From assembly GCA_023665805.1 (NCBI GenBank), contig JAMPDJ010000002.1, positions 1-64,000 on the forward strand: DNA of 64,000 nucleotides. The letters are read 5' to 3'. The notes under the pieces were generated by a model. That model worked only from the letters and a program-made list of their open reading frames with translations, did no database searches and was not told the DNA's origin. The stretch is from Bacteroides sp. Lineage in GTDB: Bacteria; Bacteroidota; Bacteroidia; Bacteroidales; Bacteroidaceae. The position numbers and the translations under genes were made by a program. Below, piece after piece: positions 63,012 through 64,000 of this stretch; positions within the stretch are counted from its first letter, which is position 1, and every line of letters starts with the position of its first letter.

Positions 63012-63593
63012 TTAGTTCTTGAGTTTGTTGACTATAGCTATCAGGTATCCCAAGGCGATGAATGCACCGGGAGCCAGAACAAAGACCAGCGCACCGTAAC
63101 TGTCTGGGTAAATGGTCATTGAGAACACCTTGCCCGTACCCAGCAACTCACGCACGGCACCAAGCAAGGTAAGACCCAAGGTAAAGCCGAGTCCCATGCC
63201 TATGCCATCAAAGATGGAACTTAGCGGACCGTTCTTGGCAGCAAAGGCCTCGGCGCGTCCTAAGATGATACAGTTAACCACAATCAAGGGGATGAACAGC
63301 CCCAAGGAGGCATCTATCTCAGGAGCAAAAGCCTTTATAACCATCTGCAGGACAGTCACCAACGAGGCTATCACCACGATGAACGAGGGAATACGCACCA
63401 TGTCGGGAACTATGTTCTTGATGAGCGAGATGATGAAGTTAGAGAAGATGAGCACGGCCGTTGTTGCCAAGCCCATGGACATGCCGTTCAAGGCGGAACT
63501 GGTGGTACCCAGCGTGGGGCACATGCCCAAAAGGAGAACAAAGGTGGGATTCTCCTTGATAATACCATTCCAAAGTACTTTCAATTGGTTCAT
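63012..63593 (-). CDS. rnfE: Rnf complex subunit RnfE
   Basis: RnfE is a six-helix membrane subunit homologous to RnfA, in inverted topology. The 193-residue protein has the paired cysteine motifs LLGMCPTLG near residue 25 and VNCIILGRAEAFA near 107. It lies between rnfG and rnfA with gaps of 16 and 18 bases. Together with RnfA it forms the membrane core of the complex. Confidence 0.95.
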   Translation of the reverse strand: MNQLKVLWNGIIKENPTFVLLLGMCPTLGTTSSALNGMSMGLATTAVLIFSNFIISLIKNIVPDMVRIPSFIVVIASLVTVLQMVIKAFAPEIDASLGLFIPLIVVNCIILGRAEAFAAKNGPLSSIFDGIGMGLGFTLGLTLLGAVRELLGTGKVFSMTIYPDSYGALVFVLAPGAFIALGYLIAIVNKLKN

Positions 63594-63609
63594 ATCATTG
63601 TCCTCCTTT

Positions 63610-64000
63610 TTAGTTTAGTGATACTGCTGTTGCCGCTGTATGCACGTCTGCAACCTCGCCATCGTTCAGGTTCAAGGCTTTGGCGTACTCCGCGTAAGCA
63701 TTGTTCACGGCACGCAGGAACGCACGCGAAGTGATGGTACTGGCCGTGATGGCATCAATTTCGCCATTATCCTTGGTTGTGGCCAGGCTGCCGGCCTTCT
63801 TGCCTACTATCTCGCCTCTTCCGCCCTTCTGGAACCATTCTGCTGCTTTGGCGCCCAGGCCCGGAGTCTCGTTGGATAGCAACACTGTGTATCCCAATAC
63901 CTGGAACTCGCGGTTCAGACCCACCATTATGGTAAGACCTCCACCGAAACTGCCGTTCTGCGGATCCATGGTCTTAACTGCGGCTCCGTTCTCGGCCATA
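63610..64000 (-). CDS. rnfG: Rnf complex subunit RnfG (partial, 5' end outside window)
   Basis: This is the C-terminal part of RnfG, the flavoprotein subunit that carries covalently bound FMN. The stop is in the window and the reading frame runs off the right edge; an in-frame ATG at 63999 is internal by comparison with the family. Visible features are GLGAKAAEWF and the flavinylation region DAITASTITSRA, in which the second threonine of T-A-S-T takes the place of the FMN-bound threonine of the usual S-G-A-T. ApbE, encoded at 17460, would be the modifying enzyme. Confidence 0.9.
   Translation of the reverse strand, partial: MAENGAAVKTMDPQNGSFGGGLTIMVGLNREFQVLGYTVLLSNETPGLGAKAAEWFQKGGRGEIVGKKAGSLATTKDNGEIDAITASTITSRAFLRAVNNAYAEYAKALNLNDGEVADVHTAATAVSLN

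Overview
The window comes from a member of the Bacteroidales, most likely Prevotella-like. The evidence is a UpxY-type antiterminator ahead of a capsule operon, a complete Bat (aerotolerance) operon, Bacteroidetes-restricted families (DUF4301, DUF5686, DUF6048, DUF6249, DUF6452), and promoters of the Bacteroides type (TTTG, about 19 bases, then TAnnTTTG). No rRNA, phage, transposase, integrase or CRISPR array was seen.

Region 1 (120-14804, plus strand) is a surface polysaccharide locus: a UpxY-like antiterminator, then tightly overlapping genes for an acetyltransferase, a Wzx flippase, a Wzy polymerase, a GT6 (ABO blood-group-like) transferase, an acyltransferase, a GT11 alpha-1,2-fucosyltransferase, a LicD/IspD-like/SDR set that may add a polyol phosphate, a pyruvyl transferase, a GT2, a nucleotidyltransferase-like protein, a DegT aminotransferase and the initiating phosphoglycosyltransferase. 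The genes up to about 10.5 kb are visibly AT-richer than the rest. The locus ends at a bidirectional terminator, followed on the minus strand by an SRP RNA and a tRNA-Thr in tandem, with their own promoter.

Region 2 (15.1-25.8 kb, plus) holds housekeeping and envelope genes: a polyprenyl-phosphate glycosyltransferase, a DUF6452 lipoprotein, DUF6048, ApbE, a Crp-family regulator, an M3 peptidase, dCMP deaminase, a CtpA-like protease, Dtd, and a DUF6249/ECF sigma/membrane protein trio.

Region 3 (25.9-37.9 kb, minus) is one lipid-synthesis operon resembling aryl-polyene/flexirubin clusters: GNAT-like protein, ketosynthase, ACP, two hotdog dehydratases, MMPL exporter, CrtI-like oxidoreductase, DUF5686 outer-membrane protein, ketoreductase, LolA-like protein and thioesterase. 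No ligase, chain-length factor or acyltransferase is visible. A divergent AraC-family regulator follows.

Region 4 (39.7-49.3 kb, minus) has a PAP2 phosphatase and the moxR-batE operon with a clear promoter. Region 5 (49.6-62.1 kb) has a membrane protein, an MFS transporter, a frameshifted GH43 glycosidase, DUF4301 (minus), a RelA-like protein without a recognisable hydrolase centre, an S9 peptidase and MutS2. Region 6 (62.4-64.0 kb, minus) is rnfA, rnfE and partial rnfG.

Three intergenic regions carry tandem arrays of the same 23-base unit, each built on a 15-base inverted repeat. They are the least explained feature of the window.
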